Assembly: GCA_964564105.1 (NCBI GenBank) | Contig: CAZLZS010000001.1 | Location: 30,467 to 94,466, forward strand | Source of the DNA: JACOZG01 sp964564105 | GTDB taxonomy: Bacteria > Patescibacteriota > Minisyncoccia > Phycocordibacterales > JACOZG01 | Length of the DNA: 64,000 bases | Direction of reading: 5' to 3' | Shown here: in pieces, positions 34,693 through 41,455 of the stretch | Layout: every line of letters starts with the position of its first letter | Position numbering within the stretch: position 1 is the first letter of the stretch | The notes under the pieces: model-generated | Told to the model about the DNA's origin: nothing | Seen by the model: only the letters and a program-made list of their open reading frames with translations | The model's database searches: none | Made by a program: the position numbers and the translations under genes

Positions 34693-34695
34693 TCA

Positions 34696-36165
34696 ATGGC
34701 TTCGCTTGAAGAATTGAGAAACGAGAGATTAAAAAAGGTTTCTCAACTGCGCGATCGATCAATTGATCCCTACCCGATAACGGTAAAGATTGACTACCAT
34801 TTGGCTGAAATCCAGCGGCACCTGTCTAAATTTAAAACGCGGCGGACCGCTCTTAACCTGGCCGGTCGAGTGATGGGGATCCGCGCTCAAGGCCAGTTGA
34901 TTTTTTTCGACCTCGATGACGGCACCGGCCGGCTGCAAGCGTTGGCGCGGCGCGAGGCCGTGGGCGAGGAGTCGCTCGCTCAGTTTGAGTCGACGGTTGA
35001 CCGTGGCGATTTTCTCGCGGTCAGCGGTTCAATCTTCCTAACCAAAACCAAGGAGCCGACTATCCTGGTCAAAAGCTGGCAGCTGATCGTCAAGAGTCTC
35101 CGGCCCTTGCCGGATAAGTGGCACGGCCTAACCGAAATCGAGGAACGTTTTCGCCGCCGCTATCTCGACAGTCTGTTCAATGATGAAATCCGCTCACGTT
35201 TCCGTCTCCGTTCGCTCATTATCCGGACGCTCCGAGCTTATCTCGACGAGGCCGGATACTTAGAGGTGGAGACGCCGATGCTCCAGCCACAAGCCGGTGG
35301 AGCTAACGCCGAGCCCTTTAAAACTCACCAGATCGCGCTCGATCTCGATCTTTACCTCCGGATTTCTCCCGAGCTTTATTTGAAGCAAATGCTCATCGGC
35401 GGCTTCCCTAAAGTCTACGAACTCTCCCGTTGTTTTCGAAACGAGGGTCTTGATGTAACGCATCATCCTGAATTCACCATGCTCGAGTTCTATGAGGCCT
35501 ATAGCGATGCCGATCGTCAGCGGCAATTTGTCGAACGGCTGTTCAAACACTTGGTCAAAAGTTTTAGTCGTGGCTTAACATTCAATTTCAGCAGGCAGAA
35601 AATTGATTGTCGCGGTGATTGGCGTGTCGTCAGCTATTATGATTTATTCAAACGTTACGCTTTGATTACTGAACCGATCAGCGTCAGCGAAAAAGAATTG
35701 GCGCTCAAGGCAGCCCAGTTTGCCGTGGCCTTACCGGTTGGCGCGTCGCGGGAGAAGATTTTTGATTTAATTTATAAAAAAGTCTGTCGGCCAAAGCTGA
35801 TCCAGCCGACTTTTGTTGTTGATTACCCGAAAGCTTGTCTGCCTTTGGCCAAGGCCAAGTCTAACGAGCCGGGGCTGGCGGATGCTTTCCAGTTAGTCAT
35901 CGGGGGATTAGAAATAATTAAAGCCTTTTCCGAGTTGAATGATCCGGTAGAACAGCGGGCGCGGTTTTTGGCTGAGGAAAAACAAAGACAGGCCGGCGAT
36001 GCTGAAGCTCAGCCGCTGGATGAATCCTATCTCGAGGCCCTGGAGTACGGCTTGCCGCCCTCGGGCGGCGTCGGCATCGGCATTGATCGATTGGTCATGC
36101 TCTTGGCCGACACCCCTAACATCCGTGAAGTGATTTATTTCCCCACTCTCCGGCCGAAATCATAA
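34696..36165 (+). CDS. lysS: Lysyl-tRNA synthetase, class II
   Basis: 489 residues. The N-terminal OB anticodon-binding domain ('LAGRVMGIRAQGQLIFFDLDDGTGRLQ') precedes a class II catalytic core. Motif 1 is 'YLEVETPMLQPQAGGANAEPFKTH', motif 2 'LSRCFRNEGLDVTHHPEFTMLEFYEAYSD', motif 3 'PPSGGVGIGIDRLVMLL'. It is of normal length. The gene is four bases after greA, and the next transcription unit starts at the mraZ promoter. Confidence 0.95.
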   Translation: MASLEELRNERLKKVSQLRDRSIDPYPITVKIDYHLAEIQRHLSKFKTRRTALNLAGRVMGIRAQGQLIFFDLDDGTGRLQALARREAVGEESLAQFESTVDRGDFLAVSGSIFLTKTKEPTILVKSWQLIVKSLRPLPDKWHGLTEIEERFRRRYLDSLFNDEIRSRFRLRSLIIRTLRAYLDEAGYLEVETPMLQPQAGGANAEPFKTHQIALDLDLYLRISPELYLKQMLIGGFPKVYELSRCFRNEGLDVTHHPEFTMLEFYEAYSDADRQRQFVERLFKHLVKSFSRGLTFNFSRQKIDCRGDWRVVSYYDLFKRYALITEPISVSEKELALKAAQFAVALPVGASREKIFDLIYKKVCRPKLIQPTFVVDYPKACLPLAKAKSNEPGLADAFQLVIGGLEIIKAFSELNDPVEQRARFLAEEKQRQAGDAEAQPLDESYLEALEYGLPPSGGVGIGIDRLVMLLADTPNIREVIYFPTLRPKS

Positions 36166-36177
36166 CTAATTGATAAC

Positions 36178-36251
36178 TGTGGATAAAATTCGGCTGGGTC
36201 GCTGAAAACGGCTAACCAGCAGGATTTTTTCTGTGGATGAATTGTGGATAA
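36178..36251 (+). promoter_or_regulatory. Three DnaA-box-like sites upstream of the division cluster
   Basis: TGTGGATAA (36178-36186), TGTGGATGA (36232-36240) and TGTGGATAA (36243-36251). The first and third are exact reverse complements of the consensus DnaA box TTATCCACA; the second has one change. The last two are spaced 11 bases, on one DNA face, just upstream of the mraZ -35 box. Control of the division cluster by DnaA is an inference. Confidence 0.55.
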
Positions 36252-36256
36252 GCTTG

Positions 36257-36310
36257 TTGGCGGGTGGGAAGGAGTGGAATATAATTTAAACGTAGTGGGT
36301 AAAAGTGGGT
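36257..36310 (+). promoter_or_regulatory. mraZ promoter with MraZ boxes
   Basis: TTGGCG (36257-36262), a 17-base spacer and TATAAT (36280-36285) form a good promoter. TGGGA-N5-TGGAA (36265-36279) lies between the -35 and -10 boxes. TGGGT-N5-TGGGT (36296-36310) lies at the expected transcript start. Ten-base-spaced TGGG repeats are the known operator pattern of MraZ, so autorepression is likely. Confidence 0.7.
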
Positions 36311-36319
36311 AATGGAAAA

Positions 36320-36754
36320 ATGCTCATCGGCGAATATCGGCACACCATTGATGGAAAAAAGCGCGTGGCGGTGCCGGCGAGCTTCCGGCGTCTCCTCGGA
36401 CGAAAGATAATTTTGACCCGCGGCCTCGACACCTGTCTCTTTCTTTACCCGATCAGGTCCTGGCAGGCGATCACAGATAAACTGTCGCGGCTGACGCTCG
36501 GAGCCGCTGACACACGAAGTTTCGTCCGATTTTTTCTGGCTGGCGCCGTGGCGACCGAGGTCGATAGCATGGGTCGAATTCTCATACCTGATTTTTTGAA
36601 AGACTTTGCCCAATTGAAAACGCGAGTGGTCATTGCCGGTGTAAACGATCGGGTGGAAATCTGGAACGAGGATCGTTGGTTGACCCAGACCAGCCAGGTT
36701 GAAAAGCAAGCTGATCTTCTGGCCGAAAAATTGGGCGAAATCGGCGTCTTCTAA
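36320..36754 (+). CDS. mraZ: Transcriptional regulator MraZ
   Basis: 144 residues. It has two SpoVT-AbrB repeats: 'MLIGEYRHTIDGKKRVAVPASFRRLLG' and 'ATEVDSMGRILIPDFLKDFAQLKTRVVIAGVNDRVEIWNEDRW'. In other bacteria MraZ forms a ring and binds TGGG repeats upstream of its own gene. Here such repeats lie directly in front of it. The ATG at 36320 matches the family start; a GTG at 36305 is in frame but falls inside the operator. Confidence 0.93.
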   Translation: MLIGEYRHTIDGKKRVAVPASFRRLLGRKIILTRGLDTCLFLYPIRSWQAITDKLSRLTLGAADTRSFVRFFLAGAVATEVDSMGRILIPDFLKDFAQLKTRVVIAGVNDRVEIWNEDRWLTQTSQVEKQADLLAEKLGEIGVF

Positions 36755-36761
36755 CCCACCG

Positions 36762-37616
36762 ATGCATGTCCCAGTTCTTTTACAGGAAGTAATTGGAGGA
36801 TTGGCGCTTAGAGCCGGGATCACGGTTTTGGACGGCACGATTAACGGCGCCGGTCACAGTCTTGAAATCAGCCGACGAATACCGGGTGGCTGTTTGATTG
36901 GTCTGGACAGAGATTCAACCATCCTAGCCAAAGCGCGCGAGCGTTTGCAGAACGCGTCCTGTCGCGTCATTTTGGAACAGGGCAATTTCCGTCACCTCGA
37001 CCAGATCTTAAACGCCCGGCAAATCATCTCGCTTGACCGGTGCCTCTTTGATCTGGGAGTATCTTCTGAACAATTGGCGGCCTCCGGTCGGGGTTTCTCT
37101 TTCCTTATAGATGAACCACTGATCATGAGTTACGAGGTCGAGCCGGTAACGGTTACCGCCCGGACAATAGTTAATGAAAGCGCCGCGGCCAATCTGGAAT
37201 TGATGCTTAAAGAATATGGCGAAGAACCCTTCGCGGTTCGAATCGCGCAGGCGATTGTCGAAGCGAGAAAAAAGAAAAAAATCGAGACTACGAAAGAGCT
37301 CGTCGCGATTATTCAAGAAGCGGTGCCTAGGTGGTATCGCTCACCGCGCCGGCGCAAACACTTTGCCACCCAAACCTTCCAGGCGCTCCGCATCGCTGTC
37401 AATGATGAATTTCGGGCCCTAGCCGAAGGGCTGAATCTCGCTTGGCATTATCTCGCGCCCGGCGGCCGGCTGGCGGTAATTAGTTTTCATAGCGGCGAAG
37501 CCAGAATCGTCAAGAAAATATTTCCGGGTCACCGCAAAATTAAACCCACTTGGGCAGAAATTAAAAACAATCCTCGCGCTCGCAGTGCTGTTCTCCGACT
37601 GGTCCAAAAATCATGA
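36762..37616 (+). CDS. rsmH: 16S rRNA (cytosine1402-N4)-methyltransferase RsmH
   Basis: 284 residues. 'MHVPVLLQEVIGGLALRAGITVLDGTINGAGHSLEISRRIPGGCLIGLDRD' gives the typical start and SAM site (the usual 'D-x-T-x-G-x-GGH' appears as 'DGTINGAGHS'). 'LFDLGVSSEQLAASGRGFSF', 'ATQTFQALRIAVNDE' and 'AVISFHSGEARIVKKIF' are the other RsmH blocks. It methylates the decoding-site cytosine. It is seven bases after mraZ. The C-terminal end is a little short. The start at 36762 agrees with homologues. Confidence 0.94.
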   Translation: MHVPVLLQEVIGGLALRAGITVLDGTINGAGHSLEISRRIPGGCLIGLDRDSTILAKARERLQNASCRVILEQGNFRHLDQILNARQIISLDRCLFDLGVSSEQLAASGRGFSFLIDEPLIMSYEVEPVTVTARTIVNESAAANLELMLKEYGEEPFAVRIAQAIVEARKKKKIETTKELVAIIQEAVPRWYRSPRRRKHFATQTFQALRIAVNDEFRALAEGLNLAWHYLAPGGRLAVISFHSGEARIVKKIFPGHRKIKPTWAEIKNNPRARSAVLRLVQKS

Positions 37617-37942
37617 GTACCAAAGTTTTAAAAATAGAATTATTCCCGCAAAAAATGCTCTGGCTTTTAGCCGGCTGTTTACTGGTGGTACTCGGCCTTT
37701 ATATTTATTTGGCTAATAATTTGATCTTTGAAGTAACCGAGCGCGCCGCGTTGATTCGAGAGCGCGCCGAGCATCAGCTCGTCATTGGCGAACTGGAGGG
37801 CCGTTACCTGAAACTCGACCAATCGTTGACGATTGAACGGGCTTACACGCTCGGGTTTGAAGAGGCCGGCGCCAATCTTTCTTTTGCGGCGGTGATACCG
37901 ACGCTTTTGGCCTTGGGTACGGCAGGCGGTCATGAGGAATAA
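37613..37942 (+). CDS. FtsL-like division membrane protein
   Basis: 109 residues. It has a short basic cytoplasmic tail, one transmembrane helix (about 15-36) and a predicted coiled coil after it ('ERAALIRERAEHQLVIGELEGRYLKLDQSLTIERAYTLGFEEA'). Size, topology and position between rsmH and ftsI are those of FtsL, which bridges FtsB and FtsI in the divisome. Sequence similarity in this family is weak, so the call relies on context. It overlaps rsmH by four bases and ftsI by eleven. Confidence 0.7.
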   Translation: MSTKVLKIELFPQKMLWLLAGCLLVVLGLYIYLANNLIFEVTERAALIRERAEHQLVIGELEGRYLKLDQSLTIERAYTLGFEEAGANLSFAAVIPTLLALGTAGGHEE

Positions 37943-39638
37943 TTCTTCTTCGCGTCTCTATTTGCTCGCCGGTGTTTTTGTCCTGGTCGGACTCATGCTC
38001 GTCGGCAAACTTTTTTTCATTCAGATTGTTGCCGGCGCGGAGTATCGCGAAGCGGCCGAACGGCAATATCGCCAATCGCTTGGTCGAACTTTCAACCGTG
38101 GTTCAATTTTTCTAAGCAGCAAGGACGGTACCCTGGTTTCCGGCGCCACCTTGACCACCGGCTATATTTTAGCCATCAATCCGCCCTTACTCACTGAGCC
38201 GCAAATGGTTTATGATCAATTACATCAGGTTCTGCCCAATCTCGACCAAGAACAGTTCCAATTGAAGAGTCAACGGCGAAATGATCCTTACGAAGAAGTG
38301 GCCGCCCGTCTGGATGAATCGGCCGCCGCCGGTATTCGCGCTCTCAAACTGCCGGGCGTCGAGATCATTGAGGAGAATTACCGTTCTTACCCGGGTCAGG
38401 AACTTGCCGCCCAGGTACTCGGTTTTATGGGTTACCAAGGCAATATTTATGCCGGGCGCTACGGCCTGGAAAAACAGTACGAAGAAATTTTAAGGCGACA
38501 GGGCGAAGTAACCTTTTCCACCTTTCTGGCGGAACTGCTGTCTGGCTCGATTGGGGGTGGTCGGGCGGCAAGCGGCGTGAGTGGCGATCTCATTACCACG
38601 ATTGAACCTAAGGTTCAGCAATTTTTGGAAAGCGAACTTGAGACGGTGATGACCAAGTGGCAGGGTCGGGCGGCCGGCGGCATAATTCTTGAGCCCAGGA
38701 CCGGCGCCGTTTTGGCCCTGGCCGCGCGGCCGGCTTTCGACCCCGGAGAAAAACAGGGTGATTTGTCGGTGCTCCTTAATCCGCTGGTCGAGCGCGTTTA
38801 CGAAATGGGTTCGATTGTCAAGCCACTGACTTTGGCGGCTGGGCTTGACGCCGGCGCGGTCAATGAAGACACTTATTATACCGACCTCGGCAGTGTGATT
38901 ATCAGCGACAAGGTCATCAGCAATTACGATGGCCGGGCCCGCGGCCGCGTGCCGCTTCAAGAAATCCTTAATCAATCGTTGAACACCGGCGCCGTTTTTG
39001 TGATGCAGCAGCTTGGTCAGGAGCGCTTCCGTCATTATTTCGATGCTTTTGGTCTGGGCCAAAAGACCGGGATTGATTTGCCCGGCGAGGTTAGGGGCTT
39101 AGTTAGTAATTTGGAAACCGGCAGTGAAGTGGAGTACGCGACGGCCGCCTTCGGGCAAGGCCTGGCCGTGACGCCGTTAAACATTACGATGGCGCTCTCT
39201 ACCCTAGCTAACGGCGGTCAATTGCTTAGACCGCGGGTCGTCGAACGAATCCGCTATACCACTGGCGTCAGTGAAGAGTTGCCGCCACCACCGGGCCGCC
39301 AGGTGATCAAGGTTGAGACGGCCCGCCGCCTCACCACCATGCTCGTTAAGGTGGTTGATGAGGCACTTGACGGCGGCCGCGCCCGCTTGCCACATTACCA
39401 AGTGGCGGCGAAAACCGGCACCGCTCAGATACCGCGACCGGACGGCCAGGGTTACGAAACCGATAAATTTCTCCATTCTTTTTTCGGTTATTTTCCGGCC
39501 ACGGCCCCGCGTTTTAGCGTTTTTCTCTACACCCTGGAGCCGACGGGTGCACTGTACGCCTCGCAAACGCTGACTGAACCTTTTAGTCAGCTGGCTAAAT
39601 TCCTGCTTAATTATTATCAAGTGCCGCCGGACCGCTGA
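37932..39638 (+). CDS. ftsI: Division-specific penicillin-binding protein FtsI/PBP3
   Basis: 568 residues. One transmembrane helix (about 9-30), a PBP dimer domain ('RTFNRGSIFLSSKDGTLVSGATLTTGYILAINP'; 'LAAQVLGFMGYQGNIYAGRYGLEKQYEEIL') and a transpeptidase domain with 'MGSIVKPLT' (SxxK, Ser about 295), 'QSLNTG' (SxN, about 349) and 'AAKTGTAQ' (about 493). It synthesises septal cross-links. Its place after rsmH and an FtsL-like gene and before murF is the classic dcw order, but murE, mraY and murD are missing from this cluster. Confidence 0.93.
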   Translation: MRNNSSSRLYLLAGVFVLVGLMLVGKLFFIQIVAGAEYREAAERQYRQSLGRTFNRGSIFLSSKDGTLVSGATLTTGYILAINPPLLTEPQMVYDQLHQVLPNLDQEQFQLKSQRRNDPYEEVAARLDESAAAGIRALKLPGVEIIEENYRSYPGQELAAQVLGFMGYQGNIYAGRYGLEKQYEEILRRQGEVTFSTFLAELLSGSIGGGRAASGVSGDLITTIEPKVQQFLESELETVMTKWQGRAAGGIILEPRTGAVLALAARPAFDPGEKQGDLSVLLNPLVERVYEMGSIVKPLTLAAGLDAGAVNEDTYYTDLGSVIISDKVISNYDGRARGRVPLQEILNQSLNTGAVFVMQQLGQERFRHYFDAFGLGQKTGIDLPGEVRGLVSNLETGSEVEYATAAFGQGLAVTPLNITMALSTLANGGQLLRPRVVERIRYTTGVSEELPPPPGRQVIKVETARRLTTMLVKVVDEALDGGRARLPHYQVAAKTGTAQIPRPDGQGYETDKFLHSFFGYFPATAPRFSVFLYTLEPTGALYASQTLTEPFSQLAKFLLNYYQVPPDR

Positions 39639-39644
39639 TTTAAT

Positions 39645-40964
39645 ATGTTTTCGATCAAAAAAATAACGCGCGCTTTTGTGGTCTGGCTTCTCACTCTCGA
39701 AGCTAGATTGATTTTGCGTCGTTACCAGCCACGGCTCGTTGGTGTGACTGGTAATGTCGGCAAGACCAGCGCCAAGGACGCAATCTACACTATCTTAGCC
39801 AAACACCGACGGGTGCGCCGCAGTGCCAAAAGTTTCAACAGTGAAATCGGCGTGCCGCTCTCGATTCTCAATCAGCCCAGTGCCTGGGGCCGTCCGGTGG
39901 ATTGGTTGAGGAATCTAGCGGCTGGTTTGGCTCTGGCGATTTTTCCCCAAGTTTATCCTGATTGGCTAGTTTTGGAAATCGGCGCCGACCGACCGGGCGA
40001 TATCAAGCAATTCACCCGGTGGTTAAAATTGGATATCGCCATTCTCACCAGTTTGCCTGATTTGCCAGTGCACCTTGAATTTTTTCCTTCGCTTGAAGTC
40101 CTGGTGAAAGAAAAATTAAGCTTGTTGGAAGCACTCAAACCGGACGGCGCCGTAGTCCTAAACGGCGATGACGACCGGCTGGCGGCGGCCAGGGAAGAAT
40201 GGTCGGAAAAATTCAGCGAGCGGGCGATTCGCGTCATGACCTATGGTTTTAGCGCAAACAACGATCTTCGTGTTCACGGTGAGCATATTTATTACGAGGC
40301 TGAGCGTCCCATCGGACTGGTGTTTAAAGTGGATCACGCCGGCCACACGGTGCCGTTTCGTCTCCCAGGACTCTTTGGCGATCATCAGCTTTATGCTGTC
40401 GCCGCGGCCCTGGCCGTTGGTGTAATCTTGGATCTAAACCTGATTGAGATGGCCGAGGCCCTGGTTTCGTACCAGTCGCCGCCGGGACGGTTACGGCTCT
40501 TACCAGGGGTCAAAGAAACTTTCATTCTCGATGACAGTTACAATGCTTCGCCGGCAGCCATGACCGAGGCCTTAATCACTCTTAAAACAATCAGGGTGCC
40601 GGGCCGAAAAATCGCCGTCCTCGGCGATATGCTGGAATTGGGCGAAAAAACAATCGCCGCCCACCGTCAGACGGGCAACGAAGCTGCGGCCAGCACCGAT
40701 TTATTAATCACTGTTGGGGTGCGGGCAAAATTTATTGCTGAGGCGGCGGCGGAAAAAGGTTTTAAGCAAGAAAACATGCGTCATTTTGATGAGGCGCGAG
40801 AGGCCGGAGAAGCTATTGAGCATCTGCTTGCGCCCGGAGATCTCGTGCTCGTCAAGGGTTCACAGTCAATGAGACTGGAACGGGTAGTGGAAGAAATCAT
40901 GGCCGAGCCGGAAAAGAAAACCGAGCTGCTTGCGAGGCAAGAACCCGAGTGGCAGGAGAGATAA
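39645..40964 (+). CDS. murF: UDP-MurNAc-tripeptide-D-Ala-D-Ala ligase MurF
   Basis: 439 residues. The Mur ligase P-loop reads 'VGVTGNVGKTSAKDAI' (about 33-48) instead of the common GTNGKT. The Lys-carbamate region, 'LPGLFGDHQLYAVAAALAVG' and the C-terminal domain ('ILDDSYNASPAAMTEAL...IAVLGDMLELGE', 'VLVKGSQSMRLERVVEEIM') are typical of MurF. It adds D-Ala-D-Ala to the stem peptide. It is the last gene of the division cluster; the next object is the split tRNA-Glu gene, only two bases beyond the stop. Confidence 0.9.
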   Translation: MFSIKKITRAFVVWLLTLEARLILRRYQPRLVGVTGNVGKTSAKDAIYTILAKHRRVRRSAKSFNSEIGVPLSILNQPSAWGRPVDWLRNLAAGLALAIFPQVYPDWLVLEIGADRPGDIKQFTRWLKLDIAILTSLPDLPVHLEFFPSLEVLVKEKLSLLEALKPDGAVVLNGDDDRLAAAREEWSEKFSERAIRVMTYGFSANNDLRVHGEHIYYEAERPIGLVFKVDHAGHTVPFRLPGLFGDHQLYAVAAALAVGVILDLNLIEMAEALVSYQSPPGRLRLLPGVKETFILDDSYNASPAAMTEALITLKTIRVPGRKIAVLGDMLELGEKTIAAHRQTGNEAAASTDLLITVGVRAKFIAEAAAEKGFKQENMRHFDEAREAGEAIEHLLAPGDLVLVKGSQSMRLERVVEEIMAEPEKKTELLARQEPEWQER

Positions 40965-41034
40965 AATGACCCCTACGAGATTTGAACTCGTGTTTTCGCC
41001 GTGAGAGGGCGATGTCTCCCGATTTTGATTTATC

Positions 41035-41056
41035 AAAATCGAGGATCCTCGATTTT
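41035..41056 (-). repeat. 22-base perfect palindrome, terminator-like, after the internal tRNA
   Basis: AAAATCGAG-GATC-CTCGATTTT can form a 9-bp stem with a GATC loop. It follows the 3' end of the internal tRNA by 11 bases and ends in TTTT, so it may terminate or protect that transcript. It could also be part of the recombination ends of the unit. Confidence 0.6.
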
Positions 41057-41067
41057 CTAAAACGCAA

Positions 41068-41139
41068 TGACGCGTACGGGAGTCGAACCCGTGTTTCTAC
41101 CGTGAGAGGGTAGCGTCCTAGCCACTAGACGAACACGCC
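41068..41139 (-). tRNA. tRNA-Glu(CUC), intact copy inside the inserted unit
   Basis: 72 bases with a full cloverleaf: acceptor GGCGTGT/ACGCGTC (two G-U pairs), D stem GTCT/GGAC, anticodon stem CTACC/GGTAG with loop CTCTCAC (CUC, decodes GAG), T arm ACGGG-TTCGACT-CCCGT, discriminator A. CCA is not encoded. It is clearly different from the split host copy in acceptor, anticodon and T stems, so it is not a recent duplicate. It could replace the function of the gene that the unit interrupts. Confidence 0.92.
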
Positions 41140-41375
41140 GTAATCAATCGCGTTATAGCTTTCCGATTCTTCCAATGCTTGAGTTGATTTTCCCGGCTAC
41201 GCGCTTCACCAAGTGTAGGATACTGCTCAGAATATCGCAACATCCACGGTCTATAAGCTTTTGTGCTTTTTACTCTACCATCATTGTGTTGATTTAGACG
41301 CTTCTGTACATTATTAGCAACACCAATATAATATCTAGCCGCAACAGATTCAATTATATAAACATGATGCATCAT
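41118..41375 (-). CDS. GIY-YIG family endonuclease (URI type)
   Basis: 85 residues. 'VYIIES' and 'YYIG' (about 15-18) are the paired GIY-YIG strands. 'VQKRLNQHNDG' supplies the conserved Arg (about 26). 'VKSTKAYRPWMLRYSEQYPTLGEARSRENQLK' holds the catalytic Glu and the family's 'TK-RPW-L' signature. It is a minimal single-domain nuclease as often seen in CPR genomes. Its start codon is nine bases inside the unit's terminal repeat. Its last eight codons run into the internal tRNA, with the stop codon in the tRNA D arm. It is the likely agent that makes or made the DNA break for insertion. Confidence 0.88.
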   Translation of the reverse strand: MMHHVYIIESVAARYYIGVANNVQKRLNQHNDGRVKSTKAYRPWMLRYSEQYPTLGEARSRENQLKHWKNRKAITRLITACSSSG

Positions 41376-41427
41376 AGCATAAGAAAATCGGGACTGGGCC
41401 GCTAGACGAAGGGGCCAATACCCGTAG

Positions 41428-41455
41428 TGTATAATAATTGTCGGTTGATGAGCAA
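41428..41455 (-). promoter_or_regulatory. Possible promoter of the split tRNA-Glu gene
   Basis: On the minus strand TTGCTC (41455-41450), a 16-base spacer and TATACA (41433-41428) lie about 12 bases before the tRNA 5' end. On the other strand TATAAT (41429-41434) may serve the divergent gene at 41448. The insertion left this region untouched, so the GIY-YIG gene and internal tRNA could be transcribed from it. Confidence 0.4.

Larger units (their letters stand above)
41017..41393 (-). mobile_element. 377-bp inverted-repeat unit carrying GIY-YIG nuclease and tRNA-Glu
   Basis: Ends are perfect 10-bp inverted repeats: TCCCGATTTT at 41017-41026 and AAAATCGGGA at 41384-41393. The boundaries coincide exactly with the points where the host tRNA sequence stops and resumes; no target-site duplication is seen. 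In minus-strand order it holds a GIY-YIG reading frame, an intact tRNA-Glu(CUC), a 22-base palindrome (41035-41056), a second overlapping 20-base palindrome (41021-41040) and the terminal repeat. The palindromes reuse the GATTTT/AAAATC module of the terminal repeats. There is no room for a group I intron core beside these parts. Confidence 0.75.
40967..41416 (-). tRNA. tRNA-Glu(CUC), split in the D arm by a 377-bp insertion
   Basis: The 5' part is 41416-41394 (GGCCCCTTCGTCTAGCGGCC + CAG) and the 3' part is 41016-40967. Joined, they give a 73-base tRNA. The acceptor stem is GGCCCCT/AGGGGTC with one G-U pair, the D stem GTCT/GGAC, the anticodon stem TCGCC/GGCGA with loop CTCTCAC (anticodon CUC), and the T arm ACGAG-TTCAAAT-CTCGT, with discriminator A. 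The rejoined D arm 'CCCAG|GAC' is the same as in canonical bacterial tRNA-Glu. Neither half is a tRNA alone. Whether the RNA is ever joined is unknown; the gene may simply be inactivated. Confidence 0.85.

Noticed and set aside
36178..36251. Replication origin
   Set aside because: Only three DnaA boxes in about 75 bases, no long AT-rich unwinding region, and no dnaA, dnaN or rpmH nearby.
41017..41393. Group I or group II intron in tRNA-Glu
   Set aside because: About 310 of the 377 bases are taken by the GIY-YIG frame and a tRNA. No P-Q-R-S group I core or group II domain V is visible, and the site is in the D arm, not the anticodon loop. An unknown intron type cannot be excluded, so it is kept only as an alternative.
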